Of a stretch of DNA of 64,000 nucleotides, positions 44,403 to 54,566 are shown in pieces. The stretch is from Symsagittifera roscoffensis (Eukaryota > Xenacoelomorpha > Acoela > Convolutidae). Below the pieces are notes generated by a model. The model saw nothing but the letters and a program-made list of their open reading frames with translations. It was not told the DNA's origin and searched no databases. The DNA lies in assembly GCF_963678635.1 (NCBI RefSeq), contig NC_087065.1, positions 57,128,754 to 57,192,753 of the forward strand. Reading direction: 5' to 3'. Position numbers and translations under genes: made by a program. The first letter of the stretch is position 1. Each line of letters opens with the position of its first letter.

Positions 44403-45023
44403 ATGGACAATTCTCTTCAAAATTTTTCATTTGACAAAATTATCGAAAACTTTATGGAAAAAAACGATTGGCAAAATTTACTTACGTTTGTTGAGAGCAG
44501 CAGTAAAATCTCTTCCAAATTTATAACATGGGCATTGCCCGATGTTGATTCCTTGTATGAGTTATCAGAAGTACTCAAATCTTTTCAGGTCAGCAATATT
44601 TACAGTATCGGAAGCGGAAGTGGACTTTTTGAGTGGATCATTTCAAAATACGATTCCAAATTAAACATCACAGGGGTCGAAATTGATCGTGTTTGGTGGG
44701 AGAGCAATCATTCTACAGGACCATTCATCCATACAATATACTCTAGTTTGTATGACCTAGAACACTCCGATTTTTATCAAGGCCCAGGATCTGCGATGAT
44801 GTTTTGTTACTTCAACAACCCAGAAGCATTTCAAAAGTATATCAGCTGGTTTGAAGGACAATTGATCATTATAATTGGACCTAACAAAGCCTCGGGGAGA
44901 CACTGTTGTCCTTTGCCGATTGATGAGCCAATTTTACAGGACAGTGGAAATTGGGTCATGCATTTGGCTGTTGATTTGAAATGGCAAAATAATCTTATGG
45001 CGTTCTATATTTCGAAAACTTGA
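44403..45023 (+). CDS. SAM-dependent methyltransferase-like protein
   Basis: An intact, intronless 206-codon gene from ATG at 44,403 to TGA at 45,021-45,023. Residues 66-77 (IYSIGSGSGLFE) form the glycine-rich SAM-binding loop after a beta strand. GVEIDRVWW (91-99) supplies the acidic residues expected at the end of the second strand. FCYFNNPEAF (134-143) occupies the position of the motif IV strand, and LIIIIGP (154-160) is a later strand. This is the core order of a class I methyltransferase, compact for the fold. The substrate cannot be told. An attaaa that could serve as polyadenylation signal lies at 45,052-45,057. The gene sits alone between satellites. The lack of stops over 206 codons in AT-rich DNA argues for selection. 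It could also have lost activity while keeping the fold. Confidence 0.75.
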   Translation: MDNSLQNFSFDKIIENFMEKNDWQNLLTFVESSSKISSKFITWALPDVDSLYELSEVLKSFQVSNIYSIGSGSGLFEWIISKYDSKLNITGVEIDRVWWESNHSTGPFIHTIYSSLYDLEHSDFYQGPGSAMMFCYFNNPEAFQKYISWFEGQLIIIIGPNKASGRHCCPLPIDEPILQDSGNWVMHLAVDLKWQNNLMAFYISKT

Positions 45024-45189
45024 AATTATGTTAACTATTTAGAAAACTTCAATTAAAGAGAAAATGTTTTTCAGTCATACACAATATTATTTGCAAATTG
45101 ATTAAAAAACGAAATGTCAGAAAAACTGATATCAGGGGATATAAATAATAGAAGGCAAGAAAAGAAATCATAGAAAGCTCATTTGATCT

Positions 45190-46985
45190 TTACAAGCAAG
45201 CTCGCCTCCTATAATCAATTGGCTCACAAAAATTAATTGCTGTTCTGTTCAAACAATGAAACGTTCAACAATTTCAATTTGGGCCATATTCTAAATCGGT
45301 TTGAAAAAATTTAGGTTTCAAAGAACGAATCGGTTCCCGAAAAACTGCTGTTCAAGTTACAAAATTCTGGAATATTTCAAAACATTTCATGAAGCAAATC
45401 GGATGGCGAAACTTTTGGTTTTTCAATGGAAGTTGCTCGAGCGAAGAAACATTGAAATATTTCAAGTTGTTTTATAGAGCGAATGAATTGGCGAAAAACA
45501 TTAAGTTTTTGACAGAAAGCTAGTAAGCTAATCGAGCTTTGAAACTTCAAAAAATTCCGATTGTTTCATAAAGCAAATCAGCTGGCCGAAAACTAAAATT
45601 TGTCTTAGTAAGTTAATCAAGCGATGAAAGTTTGAAATACTTCTAGTTATTTCATAGACCGAATCAGTTTGCGAAAAGATTTTCTAAGGAAACTACATAC
45701 GCCATTAAAATTTAGAACATTTCAAGTTATTTCATAGACTGATTTGGTTCGCAAAAAGATCAACTCTTCTTAGCAAGCAATTAGAGCTATGCAGCTTTGA
45801 AATTTCAATTTTTTTATCCAGGCTATTAAGCGAAAATTTTGAAATATTTCAACTTATTTCATGGAGCAAATCGGTCGGCTGAAAATCTTTTTTCTTAAGA
45901 AAACTATTCAAGCTATGAAAATTTCTAAATTTTCAAGTTTTTTGTTAAGATATTCTGATAGCAAAAACTTTAAATTTCTCTATTTAGGCCATTTAAGTGA
46001 CTAAACTATATTTAGTTATTTCATGAAGGGTATCGGACAGCGAAAAGTTTAAGTTTTTAGTTTACAGCCATTCAACTGACAACACCTTGAAACAATTTTT
46101 GTTGTTTCGTTGATTAAATTGGTTTTCAAAAATTTCATTTTCTTAAGCAAACTTTTTGAGCTATGAAAATTTGAAACGAAGCAAATTAGATAGCGAAAAC
46201 TTAGTTTTTTAAGGCATTCAAGGTAAAATTTTTTTTTTTAAATTTCAAACTTTTACACAGAACAAATAGACTCGTAAAAATCAACCTTTCAACAAGAAAA
46301 CTATTCAAGGCATGAAACTTTGAAATATTCCAAACTAATTCACACTGAACCGGTTCCCGAACAAGCAATTCAGGTTGTAGCGGTTCGTGATGATTTTCTA
46401 AGCAAGCTTATCAAGCTATAAAACTTTAAAAGAATTCGAGGTTCAAAATGCGAACAGTGTTTATCATGAAGCCATTGAAGCGATGAAACTGTAACCATTT
46501 AATTTGTTTGATAAAACTAATCAAATTGTGAAAACGTTAAATTTGCTATGCAAGCAATTCAAGCAAGGAAACATCTTAGGTTTTTTCATAGAGCAATCGT
46601 TCAGCAAAATGATTTCTCAAGCTTTTCAATCAGAATATTTTTCAACTCATTTTATTAAAGGAACTGAATAGCGAACAAGATAAGTTTTTTTGCAGCCATT
46701 AAACCGATGAACTTTTCTAGTACTTTCAGAGACCAAATCCGAAAATTTCCAGTTTTCTAAGCAAGCTATTCAAGCCATGAATCTTTGAAACAAGCAAACG
46801 AACACGAAGCAAATAAAGAAAAATTAAAATTTTCTGCTGAAGCCATTTCACCAATGAAACCGCAAGATATTTGAAAATATTTCATACAAATCATCATATA
46901 GCAAATATTTCAAGTTTTTCTTTTGAAGCTAATCAAGCGATGGAACTTTGAAATGTTTTCTCAGAAAGAGAAAAATAAATTTAAC
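45190..46985. repeat. Degenerate ~85-bp satellite, first part
   Basis: Loosely repeated units share, in order, aagcaagctattcaagctat, gaaactttgaaatatttcaa, gttatttcatagaccgaatc and ggttcgcgaaaa. Copies differ heavily and vary in length, and frames are closed. The same satellite resumes at 47,760, so the TCGA-rich block between them interrupts it. Confidence 0.85.
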
Positions 46986-47755
46986 TTAGAAAGCACTAGT
47001 TGCTCTTCCTCTCCTCTAACCTCGCACGAATACCAGTATATAATAAATCTATTGAAACTAGGAAAAATAAGAGTAAGATTATGATCGGTATTAGACTAAG
47101 AAGTTGCACGAATCTATCCGGCCGAAAATAAGATTATGTGACGAACAGGCGGTGTACCTTATCCAAAACTACTCTATGAGAAAGCCGCCCGAAAAAAAAT
47201 GTTTAACCTCGCACACGCCCGAGCTGAGGTACTCGACTCATTAATTAACCGATACGGTCGAACGATGTCTGTTTTCAACTTTTTGAGTTGAACGATGTCG
47301 GCTTTCGACTTTTTGAGTTGAACGATGTCAGTTTTCAACTTTTTGACTCGAACAATGTCTGTTTTCCACTTTGTTTGACTTTAAGGGCGTTGTTCGTCTT
47401 TGTTAGACTATACCGGATATTTTTCGAATTTATTTGATTTTAATTGACTCTACCGGACATTGTTAGACTTTTTTGACTTTGTTCGACTTTACCGGACATT
47501 ATTTGACTTTCTTCCACTCCCGGGTCGAGGCGCTCAAGTTATGTTTTGACTTTCTCGGCCAAAAATTAGTATATTTTGACCGTCTCGACCAAACTTTGGT
47601 ATGCTTTGACTTTCTCGACCCGAAAAAAAAGTTTTCGTTTTTTTTCGACACACTTCAGATATTTTTCGAATTTCTCGACCAAAGTTGGATCTGTTTCGAC
47701 TTTCTCGACTTTCTCGGTCGACATTTTTCAAAAATTTGTTTTTTAGAATCAAATT
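46986..47755. repeat. Block interrupting the satellite, with TCGAC/TTGAC repeats
   Basis: Contains about three ~30-bp units (ttttgagttgaacgatgtcg) at 47,262-47,370 and a run of ttcgactttctcgacc copies at 47,530-47,720. The open frames on both strands are repeat by-products. Confidence 0.75.
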
Positions 47756-49360
47756 TTGTTATGCAAGCCATTAATTTTATGCTTTGAAACACTTCAATTT
47801 AAATCATAGAACTAATCAAATAAAGCTGATGTCTTTTTTAAGCAAGCTACTTAAACTCTGAAATGTTTCAAGCTATCTCACAGACCAAATCTTTTTTCCA
47901 AAAGTTCGATAATTTCTAAGCAAGCTATTCAAACTATAAATCTTTGAAACTAACTACGGCAAATTTGATAACGTAGAAAAAAAGTTTTTTTTTGAAGTTT
48001 TGACTTTTCAAAATTTATTTCATGAAATTAATTGGATAGGACAAACTTCAAGTTTTTCTATTGGAGCCAATCAAGTGATAGAGCTTTGAAATAATTCAAG
48101 ATAATTCATCGATCAAAGTGGTTAGCAAAGAAAAAATCTTTTACTACACCAGATGTTTGTCTTAATCTTTGAAACGCTTCAACTTTCTTCCTCGACTCGA
48201 CTAAATCGGTTTAAAAATTTTATGTTTTTCTTGAGCAAACTATTGAAGCTATGAAACTTTTTAAGCCAATTGATCGACCAATTCCAATTTGAATAAATTT
48301 AAGTTTTTCTAAGCAAGCTTTTCAAGCTATGAAATACTTAAAGTAAATTCCTAGATTGAGTCGAGTCACAAAAGTTTTTGAATTTTTATTAACAAGCCAT
48401 TCAAGCAATAACTTTTTGAATTACTTCAAGTTATTTTATGGACAAATCAGTTCGCGAAAAATTCAAGTTTTTCTGAAGAAGCCATATAAGCTATGAAACT
48501 TTGAAATTTTTCATATTGTTTCTTAGATCAAACCATTTTGCGAAAAGTGAGTTTTGTTATTCAAGCAAGGAAACATTTCAAAAAGTTCAGATCGTTGCAT
48601 ATAGCCAAGTTTTCTTAGCAAGCCGTTTAAGTTAGGAAACATCAAAAACTTTCAAGTTATTTAATGAAGGTAACCTGATAGCAGAAACTTTCAAGATGTA
48701 CTCAATAAAATTATTGAAGCTATAAGCGATTGAAATATTTCCAGTTCCTTACAACAAAACTTTTTGAGAAAATTTAGTTTTTTCAAGCAAGCTTTTGAAA
48801 AAACAAAAAGTTTCATAGAGCGAATCAGTTCGCAAAAAATCCAAGCTTTCTTTTAAATCGAAACATTTTACAAAAAAAAATTTAATTATGTTTCGGGGCA
48901 AGCTATTCAAGCTATGAAATTTTGAAATATTTCAAGTTATTTCAAAACGCGAGTTGGATAGAGGATAGAGAAACGATTATGTATTTCTAAAAGAGGTAGT
49001 TCAGCTATGAAACTTTGACATATGAATTTTAATATATTTGATGAAACAAATCGGTTCACGAAATCAAGCTGTTCAGGCTACCGCACTTTGATAATTGTCT
49101 AATTTACTTTATAAACTGATTTGGTTTGCAAAAAAAAACTTAAACTTTTTGAAGCAAAATAATGGAGCTATGCAACTTTGAAATATTTCAAGTGATTTAA
49201 TAAACCGAATCAGTTTGCAAAAATTTTAGATTTCTTTAAGCACGCTTTTTCAGCAGAAAATTTTGAAAAATTCATTTTGTTTCATAAACTGAATCGGTTA
49301 GCGAAAAACTAAAAGTTTCTAAGCAAGCTATTAGAGCTATGCAATTTTGAAGTATTGTTG
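47756..49360. repeat. Degenerate ~85-bp satellite, second part
   Basis: Continues the units described at 45,190-46,985 with the same landmarks (aagcaagctattcaagc, tatgaaactttgaaat, tcaagttatttcata). Total satellite length is about 3.4 kb excluding the interruption. Confidence 0.85.
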
Positions 49361-50500
49361 TTTTCGATAGAAAAGTTAAAACTTTGCGTCCATAGCGCAT
49401 TAGGACTTTCTTTTAATTTATCAGTTTACGTTGAAACTACTTAGTTAATTTATAAGATGTAAAAGTCACTAGAAGCCTCTTACAAAGCCCAACAAAGTTC
49501 TAGAAAGGTTAAATCCCCAAAAACCAGTATAAAGAAAAAAATTTGCTTGATAGTCAAGAAATGTGATTTTTCTTTAGTTAAACCAAAAAGTTTTGCTTAA
49601 AAACAACTTTTAAACAATTTGCTTGAGATTTAAACATTAAAAGAACGTTTCTTTTTTTCTAATTTGAAGCCAATTTGAGAAAAACGCGTTTGAATATTCA
49701 AGTTTTTTTTTCGCTTTGTTCGGATAATTTTAGTCAGCACAGTATATCATGGCTAAATTGTGCCTGTGCTTGGTTAATGCGGCAAACACAACGGTCAAGA
49801 ATTTTCTTTCTGTCATTGTGTTGAAATATTCTGGCGATCCATGCAGCCGCTTCTCTTTGACTTAAAAACTGTTCGACAATTGTTTTCAAGTCTCAATATT
49901 GGTCTAAGATTGGACGCCGCTTGACCATATTCATTGATGCTCACAGATCACAAGACTGCTTGTATCACAGCAAAATTTTCAATGTTATGGCTGCAATTCA
50001 AAGTATCTGCAGCTATTTTTCAAACAAATCGGCAAACATTTTCAGAAAATAAATGGAAGTGTCAATTTTTGTGTTTGTTATAAGACCTTCCACCATATTG
50101 ATCCGCGCAATGTCAACTACCAGGTTACTTTTTACTCAAATAGAAACTGGTTTCTCGAAGCAATTAGATTGCTGTAATTCAATATGGAATGATTTCTTCG
50201 AATGCACAAGTGAAAACGCAATCGTGATTCGAATGATATTTTCAAATTTTCAAAAAAAAATCTCAGTTACGAGAAAAACCAAATAAACATTTTTGAGTTT
50301 CGTCTTATTTGGAGCAATCAAAGCAAGCAAGTAGGCCTTATAATAGCTTACAATTCAATTTCGCCGTGAAAATAAATTTGATCCTGTAAAACTAGTTTCC
50401 AAAGTTCATTTTAAGGCCTTTCTTCCGAAAAACTCTTACAAAAGTAAAAAAAAAATGAGAAAAAAAAGTTTTTTTTTTAAATAATTTTTCCTTCCTTTTT
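49361..50500. other. No gene recognised
   Basis: AT-rich sequence. A very diverged start of the structured core (aagactgcttgtatca) lies near 49,950. The small open frame 50,053-50,286 has no domain. Confidence 0.45.
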
Positions 50501-50521
50501 TATAAGAAATTGATATCAAAT

Positions 50522-50851
50522 ATGCCTAAAATACTATTATTATCAAAAATGCCTCAAGGCCTAATTTTTTTCAAATCTTTTCATCACATCACGAACAAAA
50601 AAAATGACTTAATTCGAATAGTTTTTTCATTCATTTTTATGATCGTGGTCGGAACATTTTGTACTATAGACAAATGTCCTTGTTATATTATTTCAGTTTC
50701 TATGCAATCTAAAAATACTGTTGAAATTGTCATAAAATACGATGCAAAAGAAACAGCGAGAAATTTCATCATTAAAGATTTTCTTTACATTCGTACTCAA
50801 CTTCAGGGTTTCAGAAATGTCACTGATGACAAAACTATTGCAATTGTTTAA
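50522..50851 (+). CDS. Small hypothetical protein with one membrane segment
   Basis: A frame of 109 codons from ATG at 50,522. A hydrophobic stretch (LIRIVFSFIFMIVVGTFC) near residues 35-52 could span a membrane. The C-terminal half (VEIVIKYDAKETARNFI) is polar with alternating residues. The family is unrecognised and no neighbour helps. It may be an orphan gene or chance. Confidence 0.3.
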   Translation: MPKILLLSKMPQGLIFFKSFHHITNKKNDLIRIVFSFIFMIVVGTFCTIDKCPCYIISVSMQSKNTVEIVIKYDAKETARNFIIKDFLYIRTQLQGFRNVTDDKTIAIV

Positions 50852-51388
50852 TTCAAGGGCTTTGGACTCCTAAGAAATTGTCTCAATTTGCTGTTTGTCT
50901 TTTTGTCCAAATGGCTAAGTTGTCTGTGATTAAATTGAATAGTCTGTATAACTGTGGCTAGTTTTGCTGAACTTGTTAAGTTTAGATTTACTTTTAGTGA
51001 TGTGGTCTATGCGCGGTATTAGATTGAATACATTTGAAAACCGCAACTCATTACACCTCCAATTTTTTCAAAAGTCGGGATGATTTTTGCTATATTGTTT
51101 TTGTCTTCATCTCGTTTTTTATTATCAAAGTAATTGCTTTTGACACCATTCAAAAGCGCATCAAAGATGCAAGCAATTGTTGTTTTTTAAGTTGTCTTCG
51201 AAAACTAAATTAAAATGAGTATGTGGATAAAATCCACAGAGCATACACATTCCGAGGTTTTGAAATTCGAAAGAGTAAAAGCTTGTTGGTTTATAGAGGC
51301 ATTCAAATTATTTTAGCATTGTTAGACCATTCCATTAAGAAAACAGAATAAAGCACTCTTAAGAAAATCAATTTAAAAAGTAAACAAA

Positions 51389-51450
51389 ACTGCTCGTATC
51401 AGGGCAAAGCCCTGAATATTTCGACTACCTTTTGAGGTTTATGGAGCAGT
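51389..51450 (+). other. Isolated 62-base multi-hairpin core
   Basis: Same length and same outer stem (actgctc/gagcagt) as the cores 23-51 kb away. The inner cagggc-aaa-gccctg stem is intact, and the second hairpin is changed to accttttgaggt, which still pairs at its base. The sequence after it runs into the assembly gap. Confidence 0.7.
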
Positions 51451-51506
51451 AATAACATTAAAAAATTTAATGTAATAAAATAAAATGAAACACTTTTTTT
51501 CTAAAG

Positions 51507-51706
51507 NNNNNNNNNNNNNNNNNNNNNNNNNNNNNNNNNNNNNNNNNNNNNNNNNNNNNNNNNNNNNNNNNNNNNNNNNNNNNNNNNNNNNNNNNNNNNN
51601 NNNNNNNNNNNNNNNNNNNNNNNNNNNNNNNNNNNNNNNNNNNNNNNNNNNNNNNNNNNNNNNNNNNNNNNNNNNNNNNNNNNNNNNNNNNNNNNNNNNN
51701 NNNNNN
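51507..51706. other. Assembly gap (200 N)
   Basis: Exactly 200 N. It removes most of the minus-strand member of the inverted gene pair. Confidence 0.99.
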
Positions 51707-51767
51707 CTAGATCAGGCGAAAAGTCTACAAAGTACACGAGGTTGCTGTTTTGCACTGCGAAGATCAT
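51707..51767 (-). CDS. 5' end of a minus-strand paralogue, cut by the gap
   Basis: From ATG at 51,767 the minus strand reads MIFAVQNSNLVYFVDFSPDL before running into the N gap. It closely matches the first 20 residues of the plus-strand gene at 52,404 (MIFSVQNSNLMYSVEFSPDL). The two are divergent paralogues inside an inverted duplication. The function is unknown. Confidence 0.6.
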
Positions 51768-51779
51768 TTTGAGCAATAA

Positions 51780-52400
51780 ATTGAGTAAAAGATACAGAGT
51801 AAAAACCAGAACGATTTAGAGTTGAGAGGGGGTAGCTGACAGATGATAAAATAAAAATAGGGATTTTTAGAGCTGAGAGAGGAGGTAGTTGACGGTAGTT
51901 TAGTTGAAAATAACTTGATTTTTATTTAGGAGTGAGGGGTACCTTCAAATGAGTGGGTTTTACTAATGAGAATGGATTTTCCTTATTCAGATTATAGTCG
52001 TGTTCAATCAAATTTCAGCTTTCTTTTTAGGAATTCTTGTATAAAAGTCGTGTCCAATCAAATTTCAGCTTTCTTTTTAGGAATTCTTGTATAAAAGTCG
52101 TGTCCAATTGGAAAAAAAAATCCATTTTAGGTAGTGATTACACCTTAACAAGCATTCCATAAAAAAAAGCTGAAATTTGATTGGACACGACTATAATCCA
52201 AATAAAGAAAATCAATTCTGATTGTTTAAAACCACACATTCGAGTTATAAGTACCCCTCACTCCTATTTAAAAATCATTTTGTTTTCAACTAAACTGCCG
52301 CCAACTACCTCCTCTCTCAACTCTAAATACCCTATTTTCAACTTATCTTCTGTCAGCTACCCCGTTATAACTCTGTATCTTTTACTCACTTCTTTGCTCA
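51780..52400. repeat. Inverted duplication forming a shared divergent promoter region
   Basis: Sequence from about 51,780 to 52,015 is matched in reverse complement by about 52,180-52,400 (for example gagagaggaggtagttgac against gccaactacctcctctct). The centre holds a 53-bp tandem duplication containing tcaaatttcagctttctttt and ttgtataaaagtcgtgtcc. Confidence 0.85.
52036..52110 (+). promoter_or_regulatory. Duplicated TATA box candidates
   Basis: tataaaag occurs at about 52,041 and again about 53 bp later, each followed by cgtgtccaat (a CCAAT-like word). They lie upstream of the plus-strand gene starting at 52,404. A TATA-like ttataagtac also occurs near 52,238. No start site can be fixed from sequence. 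Confidence 0.5.
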
Positions 52401-52403
52401 AAA

Positions 52404-52877
52404 TGATCTTCTCAGTACAAAACAGCAACCTCATGTACTCTGTAGAATTTTCGCCTGATCTAGTACAAGTTCAAGTGCGAGAAACAATCTCTGGAGTTTT
52501 TCTGGCACGAATGGACATCCCAATCCAAGCCTGGCGCATGTTGGAAGTGATGCGAAAGGATTTCAACGAGCATCATATGATGCAAGTGCCCATGACATAG
52601 AACCAACTTGGAGAAATGCAAATGATGGAGGAATGGGCTGAGCACATGGGAATGAACTATCACGACACTCCTTACTCTAGTAATGTGGCTCAAACAGTCA
52701 ACGATTTTCTCTTTCCTTGGGAGGAAGCAGGATCAGCCAAAAAATCTCATCACAATAGATGAAGATAAGGGTTTCTCAGAAACAATGACTCCTCCAGCTC
52801 TACAACAACCACTACAACCTCGTCCAGCTCTGCATTCTTCAGAGAACCTCCAGAACTCTCGACAGCTCTTTGGTTGA
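52404..52877 (+). pseudogene. Plus-strand paralogue, unknown family, with one stop and one frameshift
   Basis: From ATG at 52,404 the frame encodes VEFSPDLVQVQVRETISG and IPIQAWRMLEVMRKDFNE, then meets TAG at 52,598-52,600. The same frame continues immediately with normal-looking protein (EEWAEHMGMNYHDTP, VNDFLFPWEEAGSA). At a run of six A near 52,740 the protein-like text moves to another frame (NLITIDEDKGFSETM, then a Pro/Gln-rich tail) and stops at 52,875-52,877. Total about 157 codons. The clean resumption suggests either a recent pseudogene or sequence errors. No family was recognised. Confidence 0.6.
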
Positions 52878-53114
52878 ACATTTTTTGTAAATAATTATTG
52901 TTTGGTATTAACTTCGTTCTTTGTAATTAATTATTTTCTTCAATATCAATTTTTTTATGAGAATGGAAAAGAAGTTCACTGTAAATCAGTGAAAAACAGT
53001 TAGAACTTACTTTAGTGCTCCGAATTTGCACACATCTTCAGAAACATGATTAATTTTTGCACCAATATTAGATAAATACTAGAAAATTTGTTCACAAGTT
53101 AAAATAACTGATGG

Positions 53115-53335
53115 TTTTTGCATCTTGTCAAAAAAAGTCAAACACTTTTCGCACTTTGTAGAAAAAATTAAAACAATTTTCACTGTTTATCAAAAAAAGT
53201 GAAACACTTTTCGCATATTGTCGGAAAAAAATGAAACACTTTTCGCATTTTGTCGACAAAATTTGAAACACATTTTGCAACTTGTTAAAAAATTTGAAAC
53301 GTTTTTTGCAGCTTCTTGAAAATCAGAAGAAACAT
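53115..53335 (+). repeat. Degenerate ~50-bp minisatellite
   Basis: About five units of the type aagtgaaacacttttcgcat followed by attgtcgaaaaaa. The 1,806-bp duplication starts inside this array, which suggests the array supplied the recombination point. Confidence 0.75.
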
Positions 53336-53751
53336 TACATCTTGTTTACAAGTTTGAAGAGATTTTTTCGAGTTCCTTAGCAACGGTTATTTTTTCGTTA
53401 TCATATGAGAGAAATTAGAGGAAAAATCAAAATTTTTTAATTTTTAATTGTAAAAATGACATGATCACTACTAATATTCTATAAACATCATTAAAATAGT
53501 CAATAATTTTTAACAAATCATGTTCATTTTTTGAGTGTTGTACTTTACGAACTTTTTCCAAAAAAACTGAACTGATAGTTGTTGTGGAAGCTAGTTCTGG
53601 TTAGAACATAAATGGTGGTGTTTGAATTTTTTGCGTAACCATCTTTTCTTTGCAACACTTGGCGTTTTTCTGCTCCTTTCCTTTTCAAGTTGTGAAGATC
53701 AGCGGGGTCAAGTTGATTTAAAACTTCGCCAATTGATGAAATAACATTCGA

Positions 53752-54039
53752 TCAAAATCTGTATTTGTACAGAGTGTAAAGACAATCGATAAACTGGTAT
53801 GTGAAATGAAAATTACCCAATCCTTGTAAAACTTGATCGAAAGATGAATCAATCAGAAGTATGTGGAACTTACACGTTTTCAAAGAACAGTAAAAATTGT
53901 GGGTAGAGACACAAAAGTTATTGGTTACTATGTATTTTTCGAAAATTTTACTGGAAATGGAAATAAATAGCGATTTTTGACAATAATCTGAATAAAAGCT
54001 GGGAAGAGCGTGACATATAGCAGCAGGCATCTGGAACAA
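53752..54039 (-). CDS. Unknown minus-strand open frame (copy 1; copy 2 at 55,558-55,845)
   Basis: About 95 codons. It starts next to a possible acceptor (attgttccag) followed by ATG at about 54,030, and contains a perfect gtaagt donor at 53,873 and a possible acceptor (cacataccag) at 53,794, so it may be an intron-bearing gene fragment. Cys- and aromatic-rich (ICHALPSFYSDYCQKSLF). Identical in both copies. No family recognised. Confidence 0.3.
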   Translation of the reverse strand: MFQMPAAICHALPSFYSDYCQKSLFISISSKIFEKYIVTNNFCVSTHNFYCSLKTCKFHILLIDSSFDQVLQGLGNFHFTYQFIDCLYTLYKYRF

Positions 54040-54144
54040 TGATTTTTGCTAAGAATTGTCGATTTATGTCGGAACTTCAACACCTACACAGTTCCATATT
54101 TTGAAACTTCCAATTAAATTTCTATTCTTTTTTATGGTTAATTA

Positions 54145-54566
54145 ATGACTCATATTGCTTACTTCGATTTTCGTGTAATCTCAAAATCATTACGAGAAGC
54201 AATATCGGCAATCCGGAATACCGTTATTCACGATGCTGAAAACCTTGGACTCGAACCTATATATGAAGCCAAATGTGGCAAAGTATCAACTATCGATCAG
54301 GAGCTCGACATCTGTGACAAGTTGTAGCAACATACAACATGAGGAGTGGATGTGTCACAATCAAGAAGTACAAGGTGAACAAGCCGCCCTATATTCAGAA
54401 TCGACTCTTCACTGCAAAAGGGAATGAAGCAATGAAACTAGTTGCCTATATCAACTATATTTTGAACGAATTCAAAGAACTGTCCCAAATTTCGGGAGAT
54501 TTTATGTTTGTTGATAATTGTAAGCCTCAGTCATGCTTCGTGATGTTTTTTATGTTTGATAATTGA
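54145..54566 (+). pseudogene. Unknown two-part plus-strand frame (copy 1; copy 2 at 55,951-56,372)
   Basis: An ATG frame of 60 codons (DFRVISKSLREAISAIR, DAENLGLEPIYEAKCGKV) ends at 54,325-54,327. A second ATG frame (54,339-54,566; IKKYKVNKPPYIQNRLF, MKLVAYINYILNEFKEL) follows after 11 bases in another frame. Both look like protein, so a frameshift or small intron may separate them. The break is the same in both duplicate copies and so predates the duplication. No family recognised. Confidence 0.35.

Noticed and set aside
53752-54039. A two-exon gene using gtaagt at 53,873 and the acceptor at 53,794
   Set aside because: Splicing the 80-base interval changes frame and does not give a clearly better protein, so the intron is mentioned only as possible.
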